From: an uncultured Archangium sp.
GTDB taxonomy: Bacteria; Myxococcota; Myxococcia; Myxococcales; Myxococcaceae
DNA length: 64,000 bases
Direction: 5' to 3'
Assembly: GCA_903905455.1 (NCBI GenBank)
Contig: CAIVGN010000167.1
Location: 54,899-118,898, forward strand
The notes beneath the pieces are model-generated. The model ran no database searches. It was given only the letters and a program-made list of their open reading frames with translations, and was not told the DNA's origin. Made by a program: the position numbers and the translations under genes. This document shows, piece after piece, positions 62,974-64,000 of this stretch. The first letter of the stretch is position 1, and every line of letters starts with the position of its first letter.

Positions 62974-63855
62974 TCACGAACCGCGGAGCAGCGGGGCATC
63001 GCGTTTCAGGGTGGCCGCAAGGAAGTCCAGCAGGGCTCGCACCCGGGGCGTGGCCTTCAGGTCGCGGTGCACCGTCAACCACAGTGATTCCGAGGGCTCG
63101 TCGGGCATGGCGAGGTGCTGGAGCGTGGGCTCGGTGTCGCCCAGGTAGCGGGGCAGCACGGCGATGCCCGCCGAGGCGCGCGCGGCCCCCAGCAAGGCCA
63201 GGGACAGCTCGCTGACGAAGGCGGGCGGGGCGCCGGAAGCGAGCTTCTGCAGCCACAGGGCGTCGATCACGTGGGGGCCCGGGGTGGGGCCGAGCAGGGA
63301 GTGATCCTTGAGGTCCCGCGCGGACTTGAGGGGACGGCGCGCGAGGTAGTCCACCGACGCGTAGAGCCCGTAGGAGACCTCGCCCACGCGGCGCACCACC
63401 AGGTTCTCGTGGGGGGAGCGGAAGAAGCGCACCGCGATCTCTGCCTGGCGACGACCCAGGTCGAGCACTTCGCCGCCGGGCACCAGCTCGATGGTCAGCC
63501 CCCGGTGCGCGTGCCCGAAGGCGGCGAGGCGCGGCGCGAGGTAGCTGACGCCGAAGGTCTCCGGGGAGGTCACCCGCACCGGGCCGGTCAGGGCGTCCTG
63601 GTTCGCCTGGGCGCTGCGCTCGACCGAGTGCACGGCCTCCTCGACCAGGGTCATCGGCGCGAGGAGCCGCTGCGCATCGGCCGTGGGCACGTAGCCGGTG
63701 GTGGTGCGCGTGAAGAGCCGAACCCCCAGCGAGGCCTCCGCCGCCTCGATGCGTCGCCCCACGGTGGTGTGGTTCACCTCGAGGGCCTTCGCGGCACGGG
63801 CGAGAGAGCCCGCCTTCGACAGCGCGAGCACGTAGCGGAGGTCGTCCCAGTTCAT
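62974..63855 (-). CDS. LysR-family transcriptional regulator
   Basis: 293 aa. N-terminal winged helix: MNWDDLRYVLALSKAGSLARAAKALEVNHTTVGRRIEAAE (residues ~1-40), typical LTTR except that the usual Ser of the QxxVS is replaced (NHTTVGRRI). The C-terminal substrate-binding domain follows (VRVTSPETFGVSYLAPRL onward). The ATG at 63855 starts the helix-turn-helix. It is divergent from a lipoprotein gene with a 96-bp spacer, the usual arrangement for a LysR regulator and its target. Confidence 0.94.
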   Translation of the reverse strand: MNWDDLRYVLALSKAGSLARAAKALEVNHTTVGRRIEAAEASLGVRLFTRTTTGYVPTADAQRLLAPMTLVEEAVHSVERSAQANQDALTGPVRVTSPETFGVSYLAPRLAAFGHAHRGLTIELVPGGEVLDLGRRQAEIAVRFFRSPHENLVVRRVGEVSYGLYASVDYLARRPLKSARDLKDHSLLGPTPGPHVIDALWLQKLASGAPPAFVSELSLALLGAARASAGIAVLPRYLGDTEPTLQHLAMPDEPSESLWLTVHRDLKATPRVRALLDFLAATLKRDAPLLRGS

Positions 63856-63858
63856 GGG

Positions 63859-63874
63859 CGTGCATATTTGCACG
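63859..63874 (-). promoter_or_regulatory. Dyad just upstream of the lysR-type gene
   Basis: CGTGCA (63859-63864), TATT, TGCACG (63869-63874): a perfect 6-4-6 inverted repeat 3 bp from the ATG. The position would suit autorepression. It does not show the standard T-N11-A LTTR core exactly. Confidence 0.45.
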
Positions 63875-63951
63875 GCGGCCGGGCGTCGCTGCGTATTCTC
63901 GCGCAGAGGCCTGGCGGCGTACGAAGGGCCATCTCTCACCGAAAGGTCTGC

Positions 63952-64000
63952 ATGCGCGCCTGGTCCCTGTGGTCGTTGGTCCTGCTGGTGGGTTGTGGCC
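63952..64000 (+). CDS. N-terminus of a lipoprotein (cut by window edge)
   Basis: The ATG at 63952 with GAAAGG upstream opens MRAWSLWSLVLLVGCG, a lipoprotein signal with Cys15. Only 16 codons lie in the window. It is a possible target of the divergent LysR-type regulator. Confidence 0.6.
   Translation, partial: MRAWSLWSLVLLVGCG

Overview
The window is GC-rich, gene-dense DNA from the main chromosome of a Myxococcota (delta-proteobacterial, myxobacterium-like) organism. The assignment rests on myxobacterial protein types: Cys-rich repeat lipoproteins, DUF4388 signalling proteins, a GltG/AgmX-type TonB tail, and a nearly complete set of Glt gliding-motility genes. I see no rRNA, tRNA, insertion sequence, prophage or CRISPR. 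No gap between genes exceeds 300 bp; the longest are 42920-43165, 61070-61298, 18069-18250 and 47017-47194, and each is described below. Many genes overlap by 4 nt (ATGA, GTGA, TTGA), so operons are tightly coupled.

Layout. 1-8967: the 5' part of glgB, a PHP-domain protein, an FmdB-type zinc ribbon operon, a Fur-family regulator with a thioredoxin-like lipoprotein, a coiled-coil membrane protein and an alpha/beta hydrolase. 9065-13110: a lysine-fermentation operon (kamD, a small secreted protein, kamE, kal, kce); kdd, the missing dehydrogenase step, lies 21 kb away at 34021. 13114-18068: a lipoprotein, an MshEN/GAF/adenylate cyclase fusion, an MlaC-like protein and an aminotransferase-fold protein that has lost its PLP lysine. 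18251: an isolated rplC with its own terminator.

19004-33899 is the most notable region. A Cys-rich lipoprotein and a VWA-domain lipoprotein are followed by two outer-membrane beta-barrels, a TPR protein, a giant TPR protein, a TPR lipoprotein, a small periplasmic protein, an FHA-TM-TonB protein and a third barrel. The order matches gltK-B-A-C followed by gltD-E-F-G-H of Myxococcus xanthus, where these sit in two unlinked clusters. Here they form one locus with an adhesin candidate (VWA/MIDAS) embedded. gltI, gltJ and the aglRQS motor are not in the window.

35572-39860 is a mevalonate operon (fni, mvaA, mvk, mvaD) preceded by a perfect dyad; phosphomevalonate kinase and HMG-CoA synthase are not present. 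39963-55444 carries a lytic transglycosylase, signalling proteins (a multi-domain receiver/DUF4388 protein and an FHA-GGDEF diguanylate cyclase), large lipoproteins, and an acyltransferase with seven 28-residue repeats. 55446-61069 is a flagellar export/regulation operon (flhA-flhF-flhG-fliA-lipoprotein). The same genome therefore encodes both a flagellum-type system and Glt-type envelope machinery. The window ends with an ABC-F ATPase, a LysR regulator and the start of a divergent lipoprotein gene.
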